Assembly (NCBI GenBank): GCA_030066625.1
Contig: JASJBG010000059.1
Span: forward strand, 1-35,707
DNA: 35,707 nucleotides
From: Woeseiaceae bacterium
Lineage (GTDB): Bacteria; Pseudomonadota; Gammaproteobacteria; Steroidobacterales; Woeseiaceae
Direction: 5' to 3'
In this document: piece by piece, positions 1 through 7,993 of the stretch
How positions within the stretch are numbered: position 1 is the first letter of the stretch
Layout: each line of letters begins with the position of its first letter
Program-made: the position numbers and the translations under genes
The notes under the pieces: model-generated
The model's database searches: none
What the model was told of the DNA's origin: nothing
The model's input: the letters and a program-made list of their open reading frames with translations, nothing else

Positions 1-28
1 GCTAAGTGATTGGCTTTGCTGCTTTTAT

Positions 29-105
29 TGGCGCGCCCGGAAGGATTCGAACCTCCGACCGCCTGGTTCGTAGCCAGGTACTCTATCCAGCTGAGCTACG
101 GGCGC
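29..105 (-). tRNA. tRNA-Arg (anticodon ACG)
   Basis: Read on the minus strand this folds as a cloverleaf. The 7-bp acceptor stem is GCGCCCG/CGGGCGC, the anticodon stem is CCTGG/CCAGG, and the loop CTACGAA gives anticodon ACG. The T-arm contains GGTTCGAATCC. The discriminator base is G and CCA is encoded at 31-29. In many gammaproteobacteria tRNA-Arg(ACG) follows csrA and tRNA-Ser(GCT). Here those two genes lie 25 kb away. Confidence 0.97.
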
Positions 106-116
106 TTTTGTTCAAT

Positions 117-140
117 TCGCGGCTGGAAGCCGCTCCTACG
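117..140 (+). repeat. REP-type palindromic repeat, copy 1
   Basis: A 24-nt sequence built around the palindrome GCGGCTGGAAGCCGC, followed by TCCTACG. The same 24 nt occur exactly at 26033-26056 (same orientation) and inverted at 25898-25921. A second, diverged hairpin (GGGGGCAGCCCC) with a GTAGG tail follows at about 146-165. Short GC-rich palindromes with a GTAG-like end are typical of bacterial repetitive extragenic palindromes. No REP-associated transposase is seen in the window. Confidence 0.75.
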
Positions 141-248
141 AATGCGGGGGCAGCCCCGTCGTAGGGCCGCACATGTTACTGATCGTTAAGCGGAAGGTAA
201 AGGCGTTGGGGCGGTTTTTTCGGGGTTTCTCGGGGCCCTCGCAGCCGC

Positions 249-1247
249 TCAGCGGTCCAGGAAATCCGCGTAGTCGCTCAGGTATTTCGTCGCCGTGTCG
301 CAGGCGATCAGCACCGCGCGACCGGCCGGGATTCCTTGCTCCAGCGCGGCGTGCAGGACCGCGCCGGTGGTGGGGCCGACCATGATGCCCTCGGTGCGGG
401 CGAGGTGGATTCCGGCCTTGAAGGCATCCTCGTCGCTGACCGAGACGATGCCGTCGAGCAGCTCGCGGTCGAGGATTTTCGGGAAGTGCTCGTCCGGCAG
501 GTCCGAGATCTTCTTGATGCCCGACAGGCGGTGCTGGCGGCTCGCCGGTTCCACGGCGATGATCCTGATGGCCGGGTTGCGCTCCTTGAGGTAACGCCCC
601 GCGCCCGTGATCGTGCCGCCCGTGCCCACGCTCGCGAAAAAGTAGTCGATCTCGCCGGCCGTCTGCCGCCAGATCTCGGGTCCCGTCGTCCGGTAGTGGG
701 CCTCGACGTTGAGCTCGCTCTCGTACTGGTTCGGGCTCACGTAACGACCCTCGAGCGCCGGGCTTTCGACCAGGCTCTTGACGACGCCGCGGGCGCCCTC
801 GGTCGGGAACAGCGGGCAGGCCTCGTCCTCGACTTCGATCAGTTCAGCGCCGAGGAACTTCAGCATCGTCTTCTTTTCTTCGGGGGTGCCGTCCGGCACG
901 GCGATCTCGATCGGCACGTTGCGGGTGTTCGCGAGTGCCGTCAGCGCTATGCCCGTGTTGCCGGCGGTCGGCTCCGCGATCACCTGGCCGTCTTCGAGTT
1001 CGAGCCCGTCGAGCATGAAGCGCGCTGCGCGGTCCTTGATCGAGCCGAACGGGTTGTAGCCCTCCAGCTTCAGCAGGAGGTCGAGGTTCTCGTTCGGATT
1101 CGTGCGCGCGCTAACCCGCACCATCGGCGTCGGGTTGTGGACGCTCGCCATCAGGTCGACAATGCTGTCGTAGACACGCGGCCCGTTCTCGCGCAGGCTG
1201 GTGACGTCGGCGGTGTTTTCCTTGGTGCTTTCGGCGGTAGCGGACAC
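249..1247 (-). CDS. PLP-dependent cysteine synthase family protein
   Basis: A 332-aa fold-type II PLP enzyme. The Schiff-base lysine is K71 in NPFGSIKDR. The substrate loop is PTAGNTG at 93-99, and the phosphate-binding loop is VGTGGTITG. This is the layout of cysteine synthases CysK/CysM, which use O-acetyl- or O-phosphoserine and a sulfide donor. The specific donor cannot be read from the sequence, so no symbol is given. The start is GTG, supported by a GGAG ribosome site about 7 nt upstream. It is divergent from the thioesterase gene at 1372 across a 124-nt gap that holds a palindrome. Nearby sulfur genes make a role in fixing sulfide or sulfane sulfur plausible, but it could be ordinary cysteine biosynthesis. 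Confidence 0.9.
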   Translation of the reverse strand: MSATAESTKENTADVTSLRENGPRVYDSIVDLMASVHNPTPMVRVSARTNPNENLDLLLKLEGYNPFGSIKDRAARFMLDGLELEDGQVIAEPTAGNTGIALTALANTRNVPIEIAVPDGTPEEKKTMLKFLGAELIEVEDEACPLFPTEGARGVVKSLVESPALEGRYVSPNQYESELNVEAHYRTTGPEIWRQTAGEIDYFFASVGTGGTITGAGRYLKERNPAIRIIAVEPASRQHRLSGIKKISDLPDEHFPKILDRELLDGIVSVSDEDAFKAGIHLARTEGIMVGPTTGAVLHAALEQGIPAGRAVLIACDTATKYLSDYADFLDR

Positions 1248-1328
1248 GCTCGGCTCCGGTCAGGATCAGGGGGGATATCGAGTTTAAGAGCGCACGGCCG
1301 GATCCGTTGGACCGGCTGGCTATCTCTA

Positions 1329-1345
1329 TATAACCTATAGTTATA
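1329..1345. promoter_or_regulatory. Palindrome in divergent promoter region
   Basis: TATAACCTATAGTTATA has 6-nt inverted arms around a 5-nt centre. It sits in the AT-rich part of the gap between the divergent cysteine-synthase and thioesterase genes, 26 nt before the thioesterase ATG. It looks like an operator overlapping a promoter. It does not match the ATTAG-N6-CTAAT motif at the sulfur promoters, so it may belong to another regulator. Confidence 0.45.
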
Positions 1346-1371
1346 AGTAAGTACCGGATGGAATAACGGCG

Positions 1372-1806
1372 ATGGACATCGAGAAAATGACTGGCCTCGA
1401 GGTGCTCGAGGCGATCCGCGACAACCGCATCCGCCACCCTTCAATGGCGGCCACGCTCGGCTTCCGGCTCACCGAGGTCGAGGATGGCCGCGCCGTCATC
1501 ACCGGGGAGACGAACTCCGGCTACTGTAACCCGAACGGCTCCATCCATGGCGGCTGGCCCGCGGCGGTGCTGGACTCTGCCATGGGCTCGGCCGTGCATT
1601 CAACTTTGCCCGCGGGCATCGACTTCACGATCGTCGAGTTCAAGATCGACTTCGTCCGTCCCATCACGGTAACGACGGGCGTCGTCAAGGCCGAGGGCAC
1701 GGTAGTCAATGTCGGCAAGCGGATCGGCCTCGCCGACGGCGTGATGCGCGACAGCGAGAACAGGATCCTGGCGAAAGGCACGACGACGTGCCTGATACTT
1801 CGTTGA
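1372..1806 (+). CDS. PaaI-family hotdog-fold thioesterase
   Basis: 144 aa, the usual length for a single hotdog domain. The family signature is visible as N55-G56 followed by H59-G60-G61 and an acidic residue (D68) on the following helix. Such enzymes hydrolyse acyl-CoA thioesters in the cytosol. The substrate here is unknown. It is convergent with the class V PLP enzyme, with only 7 nt between the stop codons, and no terminator is visible there. It may be a general housekeeping thioesterase rather than part of the sulfur system. Confidence 0.85.
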   Translation: MDIEKMTGLEVLEAIRDNRIRHPSMAATLGFRLTEVEDGRAVITGETNSGYCNPNGSIHGGWPAAVLDSAMGSAVHSTLPAGIDFTIVEFKIDFVRPITVTTGVVKAEGTVVNVGKRIGLADGVMRDSENRILAKGTTTCLILR

Positions 1807-1813
1807 CGGCCCG

Positions 1814-3529
1814 CTAGCTCGACAGCGAGAAGAACTGCAGCTCCTCGAGTTCGCCTTCGAGGGTTGCGTGTTCCCGCGCGGGTTCGCGGCTCAGGCGCTC
1901 CACCCAGCGGCGGGCCTCGGTCATGTAGTGATCGTAGAGTTGTTTCCGTAGCGGCAGCGACAGAATAGCCGGCTCGCCCTCGTCGTTGTCGAGCGCCGCA
2001 TCCAGCGAAAACTGTGGCAACGCGTCGGACGCATAGCGGTGGTTCCACGTTCCGGTGCACAGGTCGAAGTCGTACAGTGCGAGGAAGCGATGGCCGTGCT
2101 CGGCGATGAAGTGCACCGCGTCGATCACGTAGTTGGCCTCCGCGTCGTCCATCACCCAGTGCAGACCGACACGACACCAGCCCGGCTTGATGCCGCAGTA
2201 GCCGCCCTGCACGGCGTGCCGGTAGCGTTCCGACTTCTCGTCGTCGATGTTCAGTAGGCGATGTCCGTACGGTCCGGCGCAGGAGCAGCCCGCACGCGAC
2301 TGGATACCGAACAGGTCGTTGAGCAATGCCGTTACGAACTTGTGGTGCAGATACTTGCCGTTGGGGTCGCGAACGTTGAACGAGATGATGCCAACGCGGG
2401 TGCTGGGGTCCGGGTTGCCGAGGATCTCGATCTGGTCGTTGTCACCCCAGCTGCCCATCGCGCGCGCCGTCAGCCCCTGCTCGCGCGCGTTGATCACGTC
2501 GGTGCCGACCCGATCCTTGATCTGGAAAACGAGTGCCGCCTTGAGGGTCTGCAGCACGCCAGGCGTACCGGCTTTCTCCCGTTCCTCGATGCGGCCAATG
2601 AAGTCCTGGTCAGACATGCCGACGTAGTCCACGGTACCGCCCGCGCTGACGCTCGGCGGTAGCTCGCGGTGATAGATGCGCTCGTTGAAAACCAGCACGC
2701 CGCTCGACCCGGGCCCGCCCAGGAACTTGTGTGGTGAGATGAAGATCGCGTCGACACTCGGGTCGCCCTCGCCGTCCTCCGGCACCGGGTTCATGTCGAT
2801 CGATACGTAAGGTGCGCAGGCCGCGTAGTCGAAGCAGGCCAGCGCGCCGTACTTGTGCAGCAGGCTGGATACCCTGCGCACGTTGGTCTTGATACCCGTG
2901 ACGTTTGACGCCGCCGAGAACGAGCCGACGCGCAGGCGCCCCTCGAACTGCGGGTCCTTTAGCAGCGCTTCGAGATGGTCGAGATCGATGTGACCCGTGG
3001 CATCGAGCTGCACTTCCACGACCGTGGCCAGCGATGCCCGCCACGAGATCTCGTTGGAATGGTGCTCGTAGGGACCGACGAAGACGACCGGCTGGGTCTT
3101 GGCGAGCAAGGCCCGAAACTCGTCGCTCGACATCGGCGAGTCCGAGGTGTCGAGAATGTCCTCGAGGTTGTTGCGTGTCGCCGGTGCCAGCGCGACGCCC
3201 ACGATCTGCTGAAGCTTGTCGATGGCGCCGGTGGCACCGGTGCCACAGGCGATGATGCGACCACTGTCGCCGGCGTTGACCGAGTCCTTGATCGCCATCT
3301 CGGCCTCGTGCAGCAGCTGGGTCATGCTGCGGCCGGTGATGTCATCCTCAGTGTGCGTGTTTGCGTAAACACGCTGCAGGCTCTGGATGTATGACTCGAC
3401 GAAGCGCAGGCAACGCCCCGATGCCGTGTAGTCGCAGTAAACCATCAGCCGTTCTCCGAACGGCGTCTTGAACGTCGAGTCGACGCCGACGATCTGCTGG
3501 CGTAGGTACGCGGGTTCGAGGCGCTGCAT
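1814..3529 (-). CDS. Class V PLP enzyme (cysteine desulfurase / selenocysteine lyase-like)
   Basis: 571 aa, much longer than NifS/IscS/SufS (about 400 aa). Family hallmarks are HHSN at 156-159, the PLP-ring aspartate D234 in FDYAA, and the Schiff-base lysine K268 in SPHKFLGGPG. A Cys-rich motif RAGCSCAGPYG lies further on, where desulfurases carry their reactive Cys loop. The C-terminal 150 residues or so are an extension of unknown role. Family members release sulfur from cysteine, though many long members are uncharacterised. The gene starts 13 nt after the FadL-type channel and the two are probably co-transcribed. Uptake of a sulfur compound followed by C-S cleavage is a reasonable inference, not proven. 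Confidence 0.82.
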   Translation of the reverse strand: MQRLEPAYLRQQIVGVDSTFKTPFGERLMVYCDYTASGRCLRFVESYIQSLQRVYANTHTEDDITGRSMTQLLHEAEMAIKDSVNAGDSGRIIACGTGATGAIDKLQQIVGVALAPATRNNLEDILDTSDSPMSSDEFRALLAKTQPVVFVGPYEHHSNEISWRASLATVVEVQLDATGHIDLDHLEALLKDPQFEGRLRVGSFSAASNVTGIKTNVRRVSSLLHKYGALACFDYAACAPYVSIDMNPVPEDGEGDPSVDAIFISPHKFLGGPGSSGVLVFNERIYHRELPPSVSAGGTVDYVGMSDQDFIGRIEEREKAGTPGVLQTLKAALVFQIKDRVGTDVINAREQGLTARAMGSWGDNDQIEILGNPDPSTRVGIISFNVRDPNGKYLHHKFVTALLNDLFGIQSRAGCSCAGPYGHRLLNIDDEKSERYRHAVQGGYCGIKPGWCRVGLHWVMDDAEANYVIDAVHFIAEHGHRFLALYDFDLCTGTWNHRYASDALPQFSLDAALDNDEGEPAILSLPLRKQLYDHYMTEARRWVERLSREPAREHATLEGELEELQFFSLSS

Positions 3530-3542
3530 CAGGTCGTCTCCG

Positions 3543-4940
3543 CTACCAGAGGAACGCGACTTCGAATTCGAACTGGTTCATCTTCAGTTCGAGCGTCTGC
3601 GTGGGGTCGAACAGGTTCGGTCCCGTCACGGTGTTCTCGGGTGCGAACATCAGTGAAAAGGTCCAGGCACCGCCGTTCGGCCGTTCATGCGTCAGGCCGA
3701 AGGTGAAGTGCTGCTCCATAACGCCCGGCGCAAGGATGTTAAACAGCGCATCCACGCTCTGGATCGGCTGCTCGCCGTAACTATATCCGAAGCGCCAGGT
3801 ATTGCGTTCGTCGGACAGCCACTCGAAGCCAATCTTGTAGGTCGTCATGTCTTCCCAGCCGAAGCCCGCGCCGGCGTCGCCGCCGAGGCAGTTGGGCAGG
3901 CTCGTGCCGCCGAGACCCGCGGTCGGGCAGCCGGCAATGTTGGTCAGCGAATTGCCGACCGAAGCGACCTCGCTGAAGGCGGCGTGCTCGACGTCGAGGT
4001 TAACCCTGAGAGCCGCGCTCGCCTGGATCGATACACCGGCCTTCAGGCTCGACGGAATGTCGAAGCCTCCCTGCTCGGCAAAGAGATCGGCGTAGTCGTC
4101 GAACTCCGACATCGACAGTTTCGACTGGTACGAAAGACCGAGGCCGACCGTGTCGCTCGCAGCGAACCAGATGCCGCCTGCAACACCCCATCCAAAGGAA
4201 ATCTCATGGCCGTTGTCGGACAGGTTCTCCACCGGTACAGGACCGCCGCCGCTGACGATCGAGCTCGCAAACGTCTCGGTGAAACCCGCGAAGGTCTGTA
4301 CGCCTGTCGCCTCGAACGCCTGAATGGCGAACACGGGGCCGATGCCCCAGGCGAAACGGCCGTCGGCCGACTTGCCGGCGTAATTGATGTTGATGAATGC
4401 CTGCGACAGATCGACACCTGCGTTGCCGCCGCCAAACGGGCCCGGCAGCGTGACCGGCGGGTTGCCTTGCCCGGTCGGATCGAAGATCGCCGTCGCGTTG
4501 CCATCATCCCAGTCGGTGTTCATACCGCCGCGGCCGTAGAACAGGAACGCCACCGTGTGGTCATTCTGCAGGCGCCAGTTTTTCCCGACATACGGAATCG
4601 GGAACCACTCGCTGCTCGAATCGAAGCTGCCTTCGCCGACCGTGAAGGCGCCGCCGTTGCCGTTTGCCTGGCTGGCCGACGCCGAGTACGAACGGCGCGG
4701 GCTGAAGAAGCTCAGTCCGACCTCCCAGTTCGTGCTCGAGAAATTGGACAGCGCCGGATTCGATGCACCAATGATCGGCCCGTTCAGGGCGTTCGAGCCG
4801 ATGCCCGTGCCTGCCATGCCTTTCGATTCGGCGCCCACGCCGTGTGTGAAATAACCGTTCGTTGCGAGCGCGGTGCCGCTGAGCGACAGCGCCGTTGCCG
4901 CAAGCAGACCGGCCGCTATCGTCGTCCCCTTAAAACGCAT
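3543..4940 (-). CDS. FadL/OmpP1/TodX-family outer-membrane channel
   Basis: 465 aa with a clear Sec signal peptide (cleavage after ALA at 24-26) and a mature start TNGYFTHGVGAESKGMAGTG, typical of the FadL family. The chain shows alternating beta-strand patterns, and the last strand ends in an aromatic residue (FLW), as in outer-membrane barrels. Family members let hydrophobic molecules diffuse through the outer membrane. It lies between the ArsR-type regulator gene and the class V PLP enzyme on the same strand. The 89-nt gap before it contains a 7-bp inverted repeat (4964-4970 with 4990-4996), so it may have its own promoter. Placement next to an sHdr operon suggests it may import a hydrophobic or organic sulfur substrate. 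That is inference. Confidence 0.9.
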   Translation of the reverse strand: MRFKGTTIAAGLLAATALSLSGTALATNGYFTHGVGAESKGMAGTGIGSNALNGPIIGASNPALSNFSSTNWEVGLSFFSPRRSYSASASQANGNGGAFTVGEGSFDSSSEWFPIPYVGKNWRLQNDHTVAFLFYGRGGMNTDWDDGNATAIFDPTGQGNPPVTLPGPFGGGNAGVDLSQAFININYAGKSADGRFAWGIGPVFAIQAFEATGVQTFAGFTETFASSIVSGGGPVPVENLSDNGHEISFGWGVAGGIWFAASDTVGLGLSYQSKLSMSEFDDYADLFAEQGGFDIPSSLKAGVSIQASAALRVNLDVEHAAFSEVASVGNSLTNIAGCPTAGLGGTSLPNCLGGDAGAGFGWEDMTTYKIGFEWLSDERNTWRFGYSYGEQPIQSVDALFNILAPGVMEQHFTFGLTHERPNGGAWTFSLMFAPENTVTGPNLFDPTQTLELKMNQFEFEVAFLW

Positions 4941-5029
4941 CTTGAATGCTCCCTCGTTTATGTAGCTCTACCTTGGCTACGTCGTGATCTAGAGCTGGCA
5001 TCGGATTGCACCCCCGGCGCCGGCCCAAA

Positions 5030-5377
5030 TTAATCCTTGTCTTGCATCGCCCCGCAGAACATGTCGTGCAGGGTCTCCATGACCTTGGTGGCCTGCTCAC
5101 CCTGCAGCGAGTAAGAAACCGACTGGCCGTGCTTGCGCGCCTTGACGATCTTCTCGCGCCGCAGCACGGCGAGATGCTGTGACAGCGCCGACTGGCTGAG
5201 GTCCAGCAGGCTCTGCAGTTCACTGACCGATTTCTCGCCTTCGGACAACTGGCACAGGATGATCAGGCGCCATTCATTGGCCATGACCTTGAGCAGGCCG
5301 CAGGCCTGCGACGCCATCTCGTGCAGCTCCGTCAGCTCAGCCGATTGCGTTTGCACGTCCTGCCTTGCTTTGACCAT
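5030..5377 (-). CDS. shdrR: ArsR-family transcriptional regulator, sHdrR-like
   Basis: 115 aa, start ATG at 5377 with GGAG about 9 nt upstream. A winged helix-turn-helix occupies about 30-90, with the recognition segment LSQSALSQHLAVLR. Cysteines are at 26, 42 and 108. From memory, persulfide-sensing relatives (BigR Cys42/Cys108, SqrR Cys41/Cys107, sHdrR) use two cysteines at these positions, which would form a disulfide or polysulfide bridge and release DNA. It is the last gene of the sHdr unit, 11 nt after lbpA. A repressor of the sulfur genes that responds to reactive sulfur is the expected role. The palindromes at 12464, 17833/17856 and 21993 are candidate targets. Confidence 0.88.
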   Translation of the reverse strand: MVKARQDVQTQSAELTELHEMASQACGLLKVMANEWRLIILCQLSEGEKSVSELQSLLDLSQSALSQHLAVLRREKIVKARKHGQSVSYSLQGEQATKVMETLHDMFCGAMQDKD

Positions 5378-5388
5378 ATTCGATCTCC

Positions 5389-5829
5389 TCAGGCGCAGCC
5401 GCCGAAGCCTTCGGCGTCCATTTTGGCCTCGTAGGGTCCCGCCACGTCCGAGCCCGTCACCAGCGAACCTTTGACCGAGTCCCAATCCTCGGGCTTCAGG
5501 ATGACGAGCCAGCCGGCATCGTAGGGATCGTCGTTGGCGATACTCGGGTCTTCGACCAGCGCATCGTTGACCTGCACGACTTCGCCGCCTGCCGCTGACT
5601 TCGCCGGGCCAACCCACTTGCCGGACTCCAGCGTGCCGCAGGACTTGCCGGCGCGGACCGAGCGACCGACGCGCTTGGGCGTGTAGGCGACCAGCTTGCC
5701 GGACATGGCCGTCGCCACGGCCGTCATGCCGAGCTTTACGTTGCCGTCGCCCTCCTCCTTGAACCAGATGTGGTTGTCCACGTCGTAGAGCAGGTCGTCG
5801 GGTAGATTACATCCGCGTACCGATGGCAT
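5389..5829 (-). CDS. lbpA: Lipoate-binding protein LbpA (GcvH-like)
   Basis: 146 aa, similar in fold to glycine-cleavage H protein. The lipoyl-lysine is K71 in LESGKWVG, followed by a second half-motif GGEVVQVNDAL. No other glycine-cleavage genes are near. Its position in the sHdr operon beside lipoate-assembly genes marks it as LbpA, the lipoate-carrying partner of sHdr rather than a glycine-cleavage protein. Lipoate on LbpA is thought to carry sulfur through the oxidation cycle. Extra cysteines occur at 7, 64 and near the C-terminus (GGCA). It begins 3 nt after the upstream unknown gene. Confidence 0.92.
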   Translation of the reverse strand: MPSVRGCNLPDDLLYDVDNHIWFKEEGDGNVKLGMTAVATAMSGKLVAYTPKRVGRSVRAGKSCGTLESGKWVGPAKSAAGGEVVQVNDALVEDPSIANDDPYDAGWLVILKPEDWDSVKGSLVTGSDVAGPYEAKMDAEGFGGCA

Positions 5830-5832
5830 GGC

Positions 5833-6273
5833 TTACGCCTCCTTCAATCTGTGTTGTTCGTAGTCGTCTCCGAGCCGGATCGGTTTCGACGAACAGCAAA
5901 ACTCACCGAGCCCGGCCACCTGCAGCTTGCCGCTGATGAACAGGTACAGGTGACTGCATACCAGTCGCATCATTTCGACGCGATTGGTAGTTTCCGCAGC
6001 GTCCGGCTGCATCGTGACGAGGTTGTAGTGATAGGCAATCTCGCGACAGGTTTCGCGACAGGCGTTGAAGCTCGGGTCGCCCTTCGCGCCCTGCCGATGC
6101 AGGGCCAGCAGCCGGAATCCCTCACGACGATCGTCCGTGGGCGCCTCGCCTTTGGCAGTGACCCAGTGCTCGAGCACCGCCTCGCTGAACTCCAGCAAGG
6201 CCTCGGCGGCAGCCGGACCGGTCGAGGCATCGACAAGCTCGATTCCCTGCTCGATGTCGTCGAGCGACATCAT
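5833..6273 (-). CDS. Unknown Cys-containing protein of the sHdr operon
   Basis: 146 aa. The start chosen is the ATG at 6273, which overlaps the shdrB2 stop as ATGA; an ATG at 6270 is the alternative. I do not recognise the family. It is predicted soluble and helical, without a signal peptide or clear membrane segment. Five cysteines lie in the C-terminal two thirds: CRETC, a lone C in VCSH, and an adjacent pair in EFCCSS. This could bind a metal or carry sulfur. It sits between shdrB2 and lbpA, tightly coupled to both, which points to a role in the sHdr/LbpA cycle, for example as an assembly or docking factor. That role is inference only. Confidence 0.8.
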   Translation of the reverse strand: MMSLDDIEQGIELVDASTGPAAAEALLEFSEAVLEHWVTAKGEAPTDDRREGFRLLALHRQGAKGDPSFNACRETCREIAYHYNLVTMQPDAAETTNRVEMMRLVCSHLYLFISGKLQVAGLGEFCCSSKPIRLGDDYEQHRLKEA

Positions 6274-7205
6274 GCGAGGCCGTGCTCCCGCAACAGCGGC
6301 ATCGACTTCGAGATGTTCTCGTGGACGCCTACCTTCCTGGGCTTCAGGCCGAGCGCCACGCCGAGGAGCTGCGTGAAGTACATGATCTTCACGTCGACGG
6401 TTTCGCCCAGCATCTTCTCGGCGCGGATCTGGTGCATCTCGAGGCCTGTGTGACAGGTCGGGCACTCGGTCGCGATGACGTCCGCGCCAGCGAGCTTCGC
6501 GGCCTTCAGGATATTCAGCACGAGCTTCGTGGACGTATCGCTGTCCGATAACGTATGCGCGCCGCCACAGCAGGCGGTCTTCAGCGGGAAGTCGACGTTC
6601 TCGGCACCGGCCGCTGCCAGCAGGTCGTCCATGAAGTGCGGCTTCGACGTCGACTCGCTGCCCGAACCCTGGTCCTTCTCGGGGAAGATGTGCCGCGGCC
6701 GCGTGTACATGCAGCCGTAGTAGTTCGCCACCTTGAGTCCCGAGAGCGAGTTCTTGACCCGCTCCTTGAGACCCTCTTCGCCGATGGACTCCTTGATCCA
6801 GTCGAGCGCGTGGATCGTCTCGACCTGACCGGCTTCGTAGGTCTTGTGACCGGCCTTCTTCGACAGCTTGTCGACGACCTCGACCGACGCATCGTCGTTC
6901 TCGAGGTCGTACTCCGCTTTTTTCAGGTTGTGGTAGCAGCCGTTGCAGGGCGCCATCACCACGTCCATGTCCATTTCGTTCGCCGCCACGGACATCACTC
7001 GCGACGACAGGTAGGTCTGAATCTTCGGGTCGATATTTTTTACTTCCATCGCGCCGCAGCAGTTCCAGTTCTCCACCTCGACGAGATCGAGACCGAGCTT
7101 CTTGCCCACCGCCTTGGTCGAGCGGTTGTAGGCGTGGCCGGTACCCTCGAGCGCACAGCCCGGGTAGTAGGCGACCTTCTTGTATTTGCCATTCGTATCC
7201 GTCAT
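6270..7205 (-). CDS. shdrB2: sHdrB2, CCG-domain subunit
   Basis: 311 aa with two complete cysteine-rich CCG domains. The first has C17, C49-C50 and C87/C90 (PCNGC). The second has YGC, ACCGG and ECPTC. In HdrB of methanogens such domains hold noncubane [4Fe-4S] clusters that cleave disulfides. In sHdr they are proposed to act on lipoate- or sulfur-bound intermediates. The neighbour shdrC2 ends 10 nt upstream and the next gene overlaps by ATGA. Both CCG domains look intact here, in contrast to sHdrB1. Confidence 0.92.
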   Translation of the reverse strand: MTDTNGKYKKVAYYPGCALEGTGHAYNRSTKAVGKKLGLDLVEVENWNCCGAMEVKNIDPKIQTYLSSRVMSVAANEMDMDVVMAPCNGCYHNLKKAEYDLENDDASVEVVDKLSKKAGHKTYEAGQVETIHALDWIKESIGEEGLKERVKNSLSGLKVANYYGCMYTRPRHIFPEKDQGSGSESTSKPHFMDDLLAAAGAENVDFPLKTACCGGAHTLSDSDTSTKLVLNILKAAKLAGADVIATECPTCHTGLEMHQIRAEKMLGETVDVKIMYFTQLLGVALGLKPRKVGVHENISKSMPLLREHGLA

Positions 7206-7215
7206 CGCTGTTCCT

Positions 7216-7983
7216 TTACGCCGCGTCCTTCTGCGGCGGTGACTTCGCGAGCCGCGCTAGATTGAGCGCCTGCTCCTGCTGTTCGTGCTGCTCGTCGATG
7301 AACTCCTGGATTGCAGCCGACGCGCGGCTCCAGTCGCTGGTCTTCGGCGCAACCAGCGTTGCCAGACCCATGCGCGTCAGCAGGCCCACGGGCAGGCCGC
7401 TGAGCATCTTCTTCACCATCTCGATCATCCAGGGCTGCATCAGGCTCTGCTTGGTGCGTGCGAAGAAGCGGCGAATCGTCCGACTCTCCTCGATCTTGCC
7501 CGTCTTGACGATCTGCTCCGTGAACACTTCGTCGAAGTGCATCGACGGCGACTTCGGTGTATGTCCTCGGCGTTCGAGCCAGTGCGCAGTGGCTTTCATG
7601 ACGCCTTCCGGAAACACGTCGCGCGGGCACGCGTAGGTGCACTTGTTGCAGGAGACGCACTGCCAGATGATGTCCTTGTCGCGCAGCAGCTCTGACTCCA
7701 TGCCCATGCGGATCAGGTAGATCCAGTAGCGCGGGTTAAAGTCAGCGTTGATCGCATTGACCGTGCACGAGTTCGTGCACGAGCCGCACTGCCAGCAGCG
7801 ATGAATCTGCTCGCCGCCCGGGAGTGCGGCAATCTCGTCTTCGAGCGCCTCGTTGTAGTCGCTGACCACTCTCGACTCGATAAAGGTACTCCAGTGCCCC
7901 GACACGTCGACGCCGTCGATGACGAGCTCGTCGTGCGTGTGCAGGTTCTCCGGACGGATCAGCGATTTTTCATGAATCGGCAT
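7216..7983 (-). CDS. shdrC2: sHdrC2, ferredoxin-type electron-transfer subunit
   Basis: 255 aa with two [4Fe-4S] motifs: C63, C66, C69, C73 (CWQCGSCTNSC) and C109, C112, C115, C119 (CVSCNKCTYACP). This is the HdrC pattern, which relays electrons between HdrA flavin and the HdrB active site. The C-terminal 100 residues or so are helical and lysine/glutamine rich. It starts 10 nt after the shdrH stop and precedes shdrB2, giving the usual C2-B2 pairing. Confidence 0.92.
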   Translation of the reverse strand: MPIHEKSLIRPENLHTHDELVIDGVDVSGHWSTFIESRVVSDYNEALEDEIAALPGGEQIHRCWQCGSCTNSCTVNAINADFNPRYWIYLIRMGMESELLRDKDIIWQCVSCNKCTYACPRDVFPEGVMKATAHWLERRGHTPKSPSMHFDEVFTEQIVKTGKIEESRTIRRFFARTKQSLMQPWMIEMVKKMLSGLPVGLLTRMGLATLVAPKTSDWSRASAAIQEFIDEQHEQQEQALNLARLAKSPPQKDAA

Positions 7984-7993
7984 TCTTGCTCCG

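Noticed and set aside
3687..5033. Long open frame on the plus strand opposite the FadL-type gene; similar long frames oppose alaS (27650-28849) and recA (29258-30340).
   Set aside because: High GC creates long antisense frames. Their translations are Arg/Ala/Val rich without domains, and the opposite strand has clear genes.
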